A stretch of DNA of 33,276 bases from an uncultured Clostridia bacterium (GTDB taxonomy: Bacteria; Bacillota; Clostridia; Christensenellales; UBA1242), in contig CANQEP010000008.1 in the NCBI GenBank assembly GCA_947595235.1, positions 1 through 33,276 on the forward strand, given 5' to 3'. Under the pieces are notes generated by a model, which saw only the letters and a program-made list of their open reading frames with translations, did no database searches and was not told the DNA's origin. Shown here in pieces: positions 6,577 through 13,149 of this stretch. How positions within the stretch are numbered: the stretch's first letter is position 1; every line of letters begins with the position of its first letter. The position numbers were made by a program, and so were the translations under genes.

Positions 6577-7548
6577 TTAAACTATATCCCAGTCGTCATC
6601 GCCATCGTCATCATCATCCCAGTCGTCATCATCGTCGTCGAAGTCATCATCGTTGTCTTCTTCTTCGTCGTCTTCGTCGTCGTCGAAGTCATCATCGTTG
6701 TCTTCTTCTTCGTCGTCTTCTTCGTCGTCGAAGTCATCGTCGTTGTCTTCATCTTCTTCGTCGTCTTCGCTAACATTTTCGTCGTTTTGCTCAGCATTGT
6801 TTTCGAAGTCGTTTGATTGGTTTTCTTTTTCGTTCTCGGGCTCGGTCTCACCCTCTAGCATTTCGAAGTCGTTTTTCTCGCCAATAAGTTCGCCGTCAAG
6901 GTCAAGGCTTTTAGGGGTATCGCCATTTGCCATGGCAACATCTTCGCTGAGCCCAAGTTTTTTCTCCATTTCTTCGTCGGTCTCTTGGATTTCGAAGTGG
7001 TTATAGAGCCTGTTGTCGTCGCTATGAATGACTTTGACCCTTTCAAGAAGTTCATTATAGTCGGGAAGTTCGTCAAGCGATGTGATGTTGAACCTTTTCA
7101 AAAACTCATCGGTTGTTCCAAACAAAACGGGCTTCCCAACCGTGTCTTTTCTTCCGACAATTTCAATGAGGTTATGCTCAAGCAAGATGTTGATTGCATA
7201 GTCCGAACTAACGCCACGGATTTCTTCAATTTCTAGCCTTGTTACGGGCTGTTTGTAGGCAATTATTGATGCCGTTTCAAGGGTTGCACGGCTAAGATTT
7301 CTTTGCCTTATTGGGTTAAGAACCTTGCTGACCTCTTCGCCATAGGCTCCGTTGGAGGCGAATTGAAGTTTGTTGTTGAACTCCAAAAGGACAATCCCCG
7401 ACCCCTCTTTATATTTGTTTTTGAGTTTTTTCACAGCATTTTTAATGTCTTGCTTTGTGGCGTCAATCTTGCTTGTTATGTCGCTAATGTCAACGGCATC
7501 GCCACTCACAAACAATATGCTTTCAAGTATGTTTTCAAGATTGTCCAT
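6577..7548 (-). CDS. scpB: Segregation and condensation protein B with a long acidic tail
   Basis: ScpB is the winged-helix partner of ScpA and SMC in the chromosome condensin. The first ~190 of 323 residues match the family, with NLENILESILFVSGDAVDI at the start and the conserved RQRNLSRATLETASIIAYKQPVTR and EIRGVSSDYAI blocks. Residues from about 215 on are extra: an Asp/Glu tail that includes a 15-residue tandem repeat (EDDEEEDNDDDFDD) and ends DDDWDIV. Most ScpB proteins stop near 190-200 residues. The start overlaps scpA by 14 nt, with AGAGGA upstream. A terminator follows at once. The core assignment is firm; the role of the tail is not known. Confidence 0.93.
   Translation of the reverse strand: MDNLENILESILFVSGDAVDISDITSKIDATKQDIKNAVKKLKNKYKEGSGIVLLEFNNKLQFASNGAYGEEVSKVLNPIRQRNLSRATLETASIIAYKQPVTRLEIEEIRGVSSDYAINILLEHNLIEIVGRKDTVGKPVLFGTTDEFLKRFNITSLDELPDYNELLERVKVIHSDDNRLYNHFEIQETDEEMEKKLGLSEDVAMANGDTPKSLDLDGELIGEKNDFEMLEGETEPENEKENQSNDFENNAEQNDENVSEDDEEDEDNDDDFDDEEDDEEEDNDDDFDDDEDDEEEDNDDDFDDDDDDWDDDDDGDDDWDIV
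6640..6770 (-). repeat. 45-bp tandem repeat encoding the ScpB acidic tail
   Basis: Three in-frame copies begin at 6640, 6685 and 6730 (GAAGTCATC...). The first two are almost identical; the third has several changes and is shorter. Each encodes about 15 residues of mixed Asp, Glu, Asn and Phe. Because the period is a multiple of three, copy-number changes would keep the frame. Confidence 0.85.
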
Positions 7549-8404
7549 TTGTTTCCTCTTTCTTTATAATCTCTATGTCACCGTAGATGTTTTCTTGAAC
7601 GGCGGTTATAAGTTGCTCCTTCAAAAGTTCAAGCAGTGCCAAAAATGTGTTTATGATTTCGCTACGAGAATAGTCCTCTTCAAAAAGTTCACTGAACTTA
7701 AACTTTGACTTTATGAGCAGACTGTCCTTTATTTGCGCCATTTTTTCGGCGACGGTGAAGCGGTCTTTCTCTATCTTTCTTTCGGTTATGGTCTCGGCGC
7801 GCACGCTGACCTTGTGCATGAGCGAAGAAAATGCGTCGATGAGCGCGTCAAGGCTGAGTTTGTCGGGCAGAACGTATCTATAGTCGCCCGCAGTTGGGTC
7901 GGGAGCCTTATAAAACTTGTTGACATCTTCAATGTCTTTGAGTTTCTCGCTCGCCTCTTTAAAGAGTTTGTACTCCTCAAGTTGCCTATAAAGTTTCTCC
8001 TCGGGGTCCTCTTCTTCGGTGTCGTCAATGACCTCGGGCTTTGGCAGAAGTTTGTTTGACTTGATTTCAAGCAAGGTCGCAGCCATAAGCGTGAAGTCCG
8101 CCGCCTTTTCCATGTCGATGCTGTCAATCTCTTTCATCATCTCAAGATATTGCTCAGTTATTTGAGAGATGAATATATCTCGAATATCAATTTTTGCCAC
8201 CTTTATGAGGTGATAAAGCAGGTCCAGTGGGCCATCAAATTGAGCAAGGTGGAACTTTAGCGTGCTGTCAATGTCTTCGGGCTCTTCCATTCCCTCAATC
8301 ATGATTGGGTCATCTTCGCTAAATTCTGCCTCGCTTTGAGCCACGACGCTCTCGCCCTCGGGTGCGCTATTAACTTTTATATCTTCTTCATTTGAAAAGT
8401 CCAT
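7535..8404 (-). CDS. scpA: Segregation and condensation protein A (kleisin)
   Basis: ScpA is the kleisin that bridges the SMC heads and binds ScpB, organising the chromosome for segregation. The 289-residue protein has the signature FDGPLDLLYHLIKVAKIDI (about residues 54-72), the SQITEQYLEMM helix, the central LEIKSNKLLP block, and a C-terminal winged-helix region (VTFLALLELLKEQLI-like). It starts with about 50 extra acidic residues; an internal Met at about residue 35 is a possible alternative start. It lies 1 nt after the M50 protease gene and overlaps scpB. Confidence 0.93.
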   Translation of the reverse strand: MDFSNEEDIKVNSAPEGESVVAQSEAEFSEDDPIMIEGMEEPEDIDSTLKFHLAQFDGPLDLLYHLIKVAKIDIRDIFISQITEQYLEMMKEIDSIDMEKAADFTLMAATLLEIKSNKLLPKPEVIDDTEEEDPEEKLYRQLEEYKLFKEASEKLKDIEDVNKFYKAPDPTAGDYRYVLPDKLSLDALIDAFSSLMHKVSVRAETITERKIEKDRFTVAEKMAQIKDSLLIKSKFKFSELFEEDYSRSEIINTFLALLELLKEQLITAVQENIYGDIEIIKKEETNGQS

Positions 8405-8405
8405 T

Positions 8406-9092
8406 CTACACCACCAGTTTTATGAGTTTGTCAAAGCCCTGCAAAATGAGGTCGGCAAGTCCATTCCCAAAAAAGTCAATATAAAGCGAAAACAATCCAG
8501 TCACCATTAGCACAATCATTATCCAAAGGCTGTTCCTTTTCATAAAGCGAATGTAAGAATTTTCTGTTTTTGAAAGAGACTCAACAACGCGAAAGCCGTC
8601 AAGAGGATAAATTGGAAGAAGGTTGAAAAAGAAGAACATGAAGTTGAGGCTTATCATGAACTGGAAGAAATAATAGTAAAGGTCACTAATAAAGCCGTAA
8701 CTTACAAATAGTGCGGGCCAAACATTGTATAAAAGTGCGTACAAGAAACAACATACAATGGCAATGACAAGGTTAGTCAAAACTCCCGCAAGTGAGACCC
8801 TAAGTTCGCTCTTCACTCCGCGCTTAAAGTTGCGACTGTCAACTGGCACGGGCTTTGCAAAGCCAATGGAGAACACAAGCAAGAAGACAAGCCCCGCGAT
8901 GTCGATGTGCGCAAATGGTGCTAGCGTGTATCGGTGAAGCGCCTTTGCAGTGCCGTCACCCTCTTTTAGGGCTGCGTGCGCGTGAGCAAACTCGTGGCAA
9001 GGCAAAGATATTAGCAGTGCCGACACAAACGAAATTAGCAGTGCCAAAGCCAAAAGTGGCTGGTCAAGATATTCAAAAAATGTTATAAGCAT
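8406..9092 (-). CDS. Site-2-protease family (M50) membrane zinc protease
   Basis: This polytopic membrane metalloprotease is of the YwhC/YydH-like M50 type. It has 228 residues from the chosen ATG. The zinc motif is CHEFAH in the first part, and the third ligand lies in NLLPIYPLDGFRV. About five membrane spans are visible. The track start (TTG at 9143) is rejected because a good promoter overlaps that extension; the ATG at 9092 fits a leaderless mRNA. Its substrate is unknown. M50 genes of this type often precede scpA in Firmicutes, and here the gap to scpA is 1 nt. It is distinct from RseP at the right end. Confidence 0.85.
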   Translation of the reverse strand: MLITFFEYLDQPLLALALLISFVSALLISLPCHEFAHAHAALKEGDGTAKALHRYTLAPFAHIDIAGLVFLLVFSIGFAKPVPVDSRNFKRGVKSELRVSLAGVLTNLVIAIVCCFLYALLYNVWPALFVSYGFISDLYYYFFQFMISLNFMFFFFNLLPIYPLDGFRVVESLSKTENSYIRFMKRNSLWIMIVLMVTGLFSLYIDFFGNGLADLILQGFDKLIKLVV

Positions 9093-9099
9093 ACTAATA

Positions 9100-9128
9100 A
9101 TTTTATATAAGTTTATAATAAAAGTCAA
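9100..9128 (-). promoter_or_regulatory. Promoter of the M50-scpA-scpB operon (leaderless)
   Basis: On the minus strand, TTGACT, a 17-nt spacer and TAAAAT are present. Only 7 nt separate the -10 box from the ATG at 9092, so transcription should start at or within a base of the initiation codon. No Shine-Dalgarno sequence is present. Confidence 0.7.
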
Positions 9129-9130
9129 AC

Positions 9131-9170
9131 AAAAGGGGGACAAACATCATGCTTTATTTATCCCCTTTTT
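9131..9170 (-). terminator. Terminator after dacF
   Basis: AAAAGGGGGA (9131-9140) pairs with TCCCCTTTTT (9161-9170), including one G-U pair, around a 20-nt loop. On the minus strand it is followed by TTTG. It lies 8 nt past the dacF stop and just upstream of the next promoter. Confidence 0.75.
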
Positions 9171-9178
9171 GTGGTTTC

Positions 9179-10336
9179 TTATATTTTTTTGAAAATCTTT
9201 ACTAAGATATCTTTCAGTTTGATCTTTTGCACATCTTCCCTCACCACAAGTGGCATCTCGTCGGTCACGATATTTTTGTCATCAAGGACAAACAACTTAC
9301 CAATTACCTCGCCACTTTTTAATGGGGCTTTGAGTTTTTCAAATCGGTATTCAAGACTATATTTAATGTCCTCACCTTTTCTTATGAACTTTACAAGGTC
9401 ATGCTCGGGATAAAACTTCACCACCTTTTGCTTTGAAGAAACAACTTCTCTTTCGCCAAGGGGTTGGTCCTTGCTCAAAACCACCTTGTTTTCATAGTTT
9501 GAAAAGCCGTAGTTGAACATATCTGCCATTTCATTGAACCTTGTCTTGCTGTCTTTTTCTCCAATAACAACACCGATGAGCCTCATCACCCCTCGGGTTG
9601 CCGACGCGCTGAGGCAGTAGCCCGCATCGCTAGTAAACCCTGTCTTTCCGCTGTCGCAACCCTCATAGGTTCTTATTAGTCTGTTGGTGTTAACAATGTC
9701 GGTCTTTCTCCCCGACGGATGGACAAGTTCGGTCATCCAAATGGTGCTGTATTTTTTATAGATTTTGTTATCGCAGATTTTTTCATAGATTTTTGCGATA
9801 TCGTGCGCTGAAGAATAGTGGTCGATGGCTGGCAAGCCCGTGCAGTTCATAAAAGACGTGTCTTTTAGACCCATTTCCTTAACTTTGGTGTTCATTCTTT
9901 TAACGAACTCGTCTTCTGTTCCCGCGACCTTTTCGGCAAGTGCGACCGTACTGTCGTTCGCCGAGCAAACAATAACGCTCATGATAAGGTCGCCCGCCTT
10001 GTAGTCACTGCCCTCGTCCAAAAAGGCAGACGAGCCCTCGGTCTTTGCAGAATGGTGGCTGACGCGAATGAGCGTGCTCTCGTCAAACTCTCCTCTGTCC
10101 ATGGCGTCAAAAATTAACATTAGCGACGCAAGTTTTGTCATGCTGGCAATCGGCAAGTGCTTATCCATGTTTTTTTCAAAAACAATACTTCCACTTCTTT
10201 TGTCATAAAGCAGTGCAGACTTTGCCCCCTCGGCAAGATTCACCTTTTCAGAAGCAAAAACCACTGCATTTGGCATAACACTTGGCATGAAAATTGCAAG
10301 CAAGATAAACGATAAAAGTAAATACAATTTTTTCAT
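9179..10336 (-). CDS. dacF: D-alanyl-D-alanine carboxypeptidase, DacF-like
   Basis: This second S11-family carboxypeptidase has 385 residues from the chosen ATG. It has a clear signal peptide (about residues 1-29, ending near VFASE). The catalytic motifs are SMTK (S65-K68), SAN (125-127) and KTG (231-233). The C-terminal domain ends in VREDVQKIKLKDILVKIFKKI, a likely amphipathic membrane anchor. The track start 14 residues upstream (TTG) is rejected because AGAGGG lies six bases before the ATG at 10336. It follows spoIIM by 65 nt. In B. subtilis dacF lies near spoIIM and the spoIIA operon, so the DacF name rests partly on order. Confidence 0.88.
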   Translation of the reverse strand: MKKLYLLLSFILLAIFMPSVMPNAVVFASEKVNLAEGAKSALLYDKRSGSIVFEKNMDKHLPIASMTKLASLMLIFDAMDRGEFDESTLIRVSHHSAKTEGSSAFLDEGSDYKAGDLIMSVIVCSANDSTVALAEKVAGTEDEFVKRMNTKVKEMGLKDTSFMNCTGLPAIDHYSSAHDIAKIYEKICDNKIYKKYSTIWMTELVHPSGRKTDIVNTNRLIRTYEGCDSGKTGFTSDAGYCLSASATRGVMRLIGVVIGEKDSKTRFNEMADMFNYGFSNYENKVVLSKDQPLGEREVVSSKQKVVKFYPEHDLVKFIRKGEDIKYSLEYRFEKLKAPLKSGEVIGKLFVLDDKNIVTDEMPLVVREDVQKIKLKDILVKIFKKI

Positions 10337-10401
10337 TTTTTCCCTCTTTTTTATTGAATTTACTCTTATTTTCTCCAATTCTTGACAAAATATGCGTTTT
10401 T

Positions 10402-11025
10402 TTAGAAGTTAACAACAACAAAACTTTTTATAAAAATCGGCAAAATGAAACTATTTATAATAGCCGTGCCCAAAAGCCCCATAGCAAAGATGAAGAACTT
10501 GAAAACAAAAGAAGTTTCTTTGAAACTGTCGCCAAATTTGAGTTTGTAGTTTTGCCAAACCTTTGCCCGTTCATAGCCCACTCCAACTCCATAGACCATG
10601 AGCGCGATATTTATAATATTTATTGGAACAACAAACAAAATGACATTGAGCACCCCGCTTAGGCCATACATGGTGATAATCGCCGCACTTGTCAAGACCA
10701 CCAGCGCCATTTGATAAGACAAAAATAAGTAGGACAAAACAAGAGTGTATTTTGTTATTGTCAAAACAAAAATTATTATAAGCGTCAAAATAACATTCAC
10801 AAGTCGGCTATAAAAAATTGAAGTGTATGGCGCAGTCCCCGTGATGTATGAAAACATATTTTTGTCTGGGGCAGACAACAGCGCGGTGTACTTATATCCC
10901 GTCAAACTGATGTATAGCCCAAGAGCCAAGCCAACACAAACAAAAACGAGCGCAAAAAAATAATAGAGAGTATTCTCTCTAAAATGCTCTTTCATCTCTT
11001 GCAGTCTATATCCCTTTATTGCCAT
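10402..11025 (-). CDS. spoIIM: Stage II sporulation protein M-like membrane protein
   Basis: SpoIIM, with SpoIID and SpoIIP, drives septal peptidoglycan dissolution and engulfment of the forespore; it is a multi-pass membrane protein. This 207-residue product has about five hydrophobic spans (near residues 22-42, 78-98, 102-130, 131-150 and 172-200). It opens with YRLQEMKEHFRENTLYYFFALVF, similar to the cytoplasmic lead of SpoIIM. Recognition rests on hydropathy, length and the spo0A-spoIIM-dacF context more than on a sharp motif. It starts 26 nt after the spo0A stop; a TATAAT just before the ATG has no good -35. A general SpoIIM/DUF95 membrane protein is the alternative. Confidence 0.72.
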   Translation of the reverse strand: MAIKGYRLQEMKEHFRENTLYYFFALVFVCVGLALGLYISLTGYKYTALLSAPDKNMFSYITGTAPYTSIFYSRLVNVILTLIIIFVLTITKYTLVLSYLFLSYQMALVVLTSAAIITMYGLSGVLNVILFVVPINIINIALMVYGVGVGYERAKVWQNYKLKFGDSFKETSFVFKFFIFAMGLLGTAIINSFILPIFIKSFVVVNF

Positions 11026-11051
11026 ACTCTATTATATGTTAAAAGTGGCAA

Positions 11052-11810
11052 TTATTTGACCAATACTTCCTCCTCGTCGCAGAGGTCTTTGTCGGTTATG
11101 AGTCTTGTTACTATTGTTGATATCGCCATGTTGTTTGTCAAATCCCGTGGAAGTTGCGCCCTAAGTTTCATGTTTTCTGCCGTTTGGGGCATGACGTTAA
11201 CTTTGCTCGACGCCCTGAAAAGTGCCGTACGCATACTCTTTTCAATCGCACTTGCACTTTTTCCATACTCAAGCGCAATCTCTTTGTAAAGGTTCATGGT
11301 GGAATATTCATAAGGAAAAATCATATACGCCTTTAATATTGCCTCAGAAAAATATTTGAACCCCGCATGCCTCATAGAGAATTTGTATTCATTCAAAACG
11401 TCGCAAATCTTTGACTTTATGAGCGACAAGTTGTGGCTGGGCTTTGCACTGATTTTGCGCTTTATTTCAAGAAGTTTCATGCCAAGCCTAAGGTCAAAAT
11501 TGATTTTTTCTTCTGAACTTAGATAAAAATATTTGTCGTCTTGCCGAGCCTCACTGCCAACAACCAAAATGTTTTGACAAAAATTGCTGTGAATGATATC
11601 CAGCGCGACGGCAAGCCTTTCCTTGTCTTGACCGCTCTCGTCAACAATCAAGATGTCCACCTTGTTTTGACAATGATATATCAAAAGATTGTTGCAGTTA
11701 TCATTAAAATAGGTCATTTCAAACCCAAATTCGTTGTACTCATCGGCGGTCAAAAGGTCTTTAAGATTGCCCTCAATATCATATATTAAAGTTTTTAAAC
11801 ACAAATTCAA
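11052..11810 (-). CDS. spo0A: Divergent Spo0A-like response regulator
   Basis: Spo0A is the master transcription factor of sporulation entry. This 252-residue protein lies at the spo0A position, directly after spoIVB. The C-terminal half resembles the Spo0A DNA-binding domain: VLNEYKFSMRHAGFKYFSEAI, then a helix-turn-helix with SASAIEKSMRTALFRA (about 185-200), comparable to ASRVERAIRHAIE. The N-terminal receiver half is weakly conserved. It keeps D11, D57 (in ILIVDE) and K102, but lacks the first Asp of the usual pair and the proline-glycine loop after the phospho-site. The start is TTG, with GGGGAG seven bases upstream. It has its own promoter. Whether it is still phosphorylated is open. 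Confidence 0.8.
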   Translation of the reverse strand: MNLCLKTLIYDIEGNLKDLLTADEYNEFGFEMTYFNDNCNNLLIYHCQNKVDILIVDESGQDKERLAVALDIIHSNFCQNILVVGSEARQDDKYFYLSSEEKINFDLRLGMKLLEIKRKISAKPSHNLSLIKSKICDVLNEYKFSMRHAGFKYFSEAILKAYMIFPYEYSTMNLYKEIALEYGKSASAIEKSMRTALFRASSKVNVMPQTAENMKLRAQLPRDLTNNMAISTIVTRLITDKDLCDEEEVLVK

Positions 11811-11843
11811 AATTATGCTCCCCGTGGCATGACAATTAACTAG

Positions 11844-11872
11844 ATTTTAGCACAACAAAAAAATTTTTACAA
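11844..11872 (-). promoter_or_regulatory. Promoter of spo0A-spoIIM-dacF
   Basis: On the minus strand, TTGTAA, a 17-nt spacer and TAAAAT are present, with TG one base upstream of the -10 (extended -10). The predicted start site gives a leader of about 30 nt that contains the GGGGAG ribosome site. Four phased TTTGAA repeats lie just upstream. Confidence 0.7.
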
Positions 11873-11878
11873 ACGATT

Positions 11879-11915
11879 TTCAAAAGTTTTTCAAATTTAT
11901 TCAAAATTCTTCAAA
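11879..11915 (-). promoter_or_regulatory. Four TTTGAA repeats in helical phase upstream of spo0A
   Basis: On the minus strand TTTGAA occurs four times, at 11910-11915, 11900-11905, 11890-11895 and 11879-11884. The spacing is 10, 10 and 11 bp, so all copies face the same side of the helix. The array ends 6 bp before the -35 box. It could bind a regulator as tandem half-sites, possibly Spo0A itself, or act as a curved UP-like element. Confidence 0.55.
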
Positions 11916-11920
11916 TTGTC

Positions 11921-13072
11921 TTAGTTGTCAATCATCCAATCAATATACACCCCGAAGCCCTTTGTTGGGTCGCTTACAAAAACGTGGGTTATTGCGCCAA
12001 CAAGTTTGCCATTTTGAATGATTGGGCTACCGCTCATACCTTGAACAATACCGCCCGTCTTTTCGATAAGGCGCTCGTCAACCACTCTTATGACCATGCT
12101 CTTGTTGTTTGAGGTGGTTTGGTTAACAAGTTTGATTATCTCTATGTCAAACTCCTCGGGCTTTGCGCCGTCAACCGTTGTCAAGATAGTTGCCTTGCCT
12201 GTCCTAACGCTGTCACGACTGGCAACTTCCATTTTCCTTTCAATTTGATTTCTTTCTATATACTCTTGTTTCACCTTTCCAAAAACGCCAAAGTCTGTGT
12301 TTTTGTCGATACTTCCCGCCTCTTCGCCATTTCTTAAGAAAAGCCCTCTAAGTTCGCCCGCGGTTCCTCTTGTGCCCTTGTTAACTCCAACAATGCTACA
12401 CTTATAAATGCCCCCACCCGCAACTGGCAAAACAACGTCTGTGTCTATGTCAGTCACGGGGTGTCCAAGTGCGCCAAAGCGCAAATTGTCCTCTCGAATA
12501 TATGTGAGTGTGCCAACGCCCGCCGCATTGTCTCTTATCCAAATCCCCAGCCTATACGAAGATGTGGACGCCTCCAGCGACGGGGTGACTATTTCAAAAA
12601 ACTTCTCTTCATTTCGCCTAACACCCACCTTTACGGGCTCGCCATTACTCTCGCTCAATATCTTTTCCATGTCCATGGCAGAGGTAATATTCTTCCCGTT
12701 AACGCTAAAAATGATGTCGCCCACCTTGATGTTTTTGCCTTCGCACGGCCTTGTGTCGCCAAACGCAGTCTGGACAGAGCCAACCGCGATGACGATAACG
12801 CCCTCGCACTCAAGCGTGAACCCAAGAGGATATCCCCCAACATAAACGCTTTGACCCGCCGTCGTGACCTCGTTTTTTGCTTTTTCCTTAGCCCCAAAAA
12901 AACTCTTTATAATGTCCCAAAGGCTGGGGCGCGCGCAGACCTCATACTTTGATGTCGACGAGCAAGCAAGTGCAGTCCACTCACTTTCGCTCTTTTGGGC
13001 TCCACCAAACACGCTGAAAAATGTCAAAAGTGCAACAATAACGCAAATTAGCCTATTAAAGCAAATTTTCAT
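11921..13072 (-). CDS. spoIVB: SpoIVB, sporulation serine peptidase (S55)
   Basis: SpoIVB is made in the forespore and secreted into the intermembrane space, where it cleaves SpoIVFA and triggers sigma-K activation. From the chosen ATG it has 383 residues. It has an N-terminal membrane anchor (about 5-24), a PDZ domain (about 80-165, with GDIIFSVNGKNI) and the S55 peptidase domain. The inferred triad is H204 (in GALGHPVTD), D332 and S347 (in GMSGSP); the spacing agrees with B. subtilis SpoIVB as I know it. The track's TTG start would place a terminator-like hairpin inside the coding region, so the ATG at 13072 is preferred. It lies between recN and spo0A, the usual order. Confidence 0.93.
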   Translation of the reverse strand: MKICFNRLICVIVALLTFFSVFGGAQKSESEWTALACSSTSKYEVCARPSLWDIIKSFFGAKEKAKNEVTTAGQSVYVGGYPLGFTLECEGVIVIAVGSVQTAFGDTRPCEGKNIKVGDIIFSVNGKNITSAMDMEKILSESNGEPVKVGVRRNEEKFFEIVTPSLEASTSSYRLGIWIRDNAAGVGTLTYIREDNLRFGALGHPVTDIDTDVVLPVAGGGIYKCSIVGVNKGTRGTAGELRGLFLRNGEEAGSIDKNTDFGVFGKVKQEYIERNQIERKMEVASRDSVRTGKATILTTVDGAKPEEFDIEIIKLVNQTTSNNKSMVIRVVDERLIEKTGGIVQGMSGSPIIQNGKLVGAITHVFVSDPTKGFGVYIDWMIDN

Positions 13073-13078
13073 TCTAGA

Positions 13079-13109
13079 AAAAACCACTCTAATCATAAGA
13101 GTAGTTTTT
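13079..13109 (-). terminator. Terminator-like hairpin between recN and spoIVB
   Basis: AAAAACTACTCT and AGAGTGGTTTTT form a 12-bp stem with one wobble around a 7-nt loop, and end in a T-run on the minus strand. It lies 40 nt past the recN stop and only 6 nt before the preferred spoIVB ATG. It may end recN transcripts and also affect spoIVB expression. Confidence 0.65.
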
Positions 13110-13149
13110 GCACTGGCGAAATATATATGTATCAATTTTGAAAAAAAAC

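Noticed and set aside
6640-6770. Regular repeats that could suggest a CRISPR array
   Set aside because: The repeats are contiguous with no unique spacers and are in frame with scpB. They are coding tandem repeats.
6653-7006. Plus-strand ORF rich in Ser, and a minus-strand Thr/Lys-rich ORF at 6582-6851
   Set aside because: These are alternative frames of the ScpB acidic-tail repeat. They have no ribosome site, and the scpB frame explains the sequence fully.
8406-9092. Reading the M50 gene here as rseP or spoIVFB
   Set aside because: RseP is already present at the right edge, with its usual neighbours. The protein here has no PDZ domain, and its sequence is closer to the YwhC-type M50 group than to SpoIVFB.
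9093-9143. N-terminal extension of the M50 gene to the TTG at 9143
   Set aside because: A promoter (TTGACT-17-TAAAAT) occupies this segment, and the ATG at 9092 fits the membrane topology.
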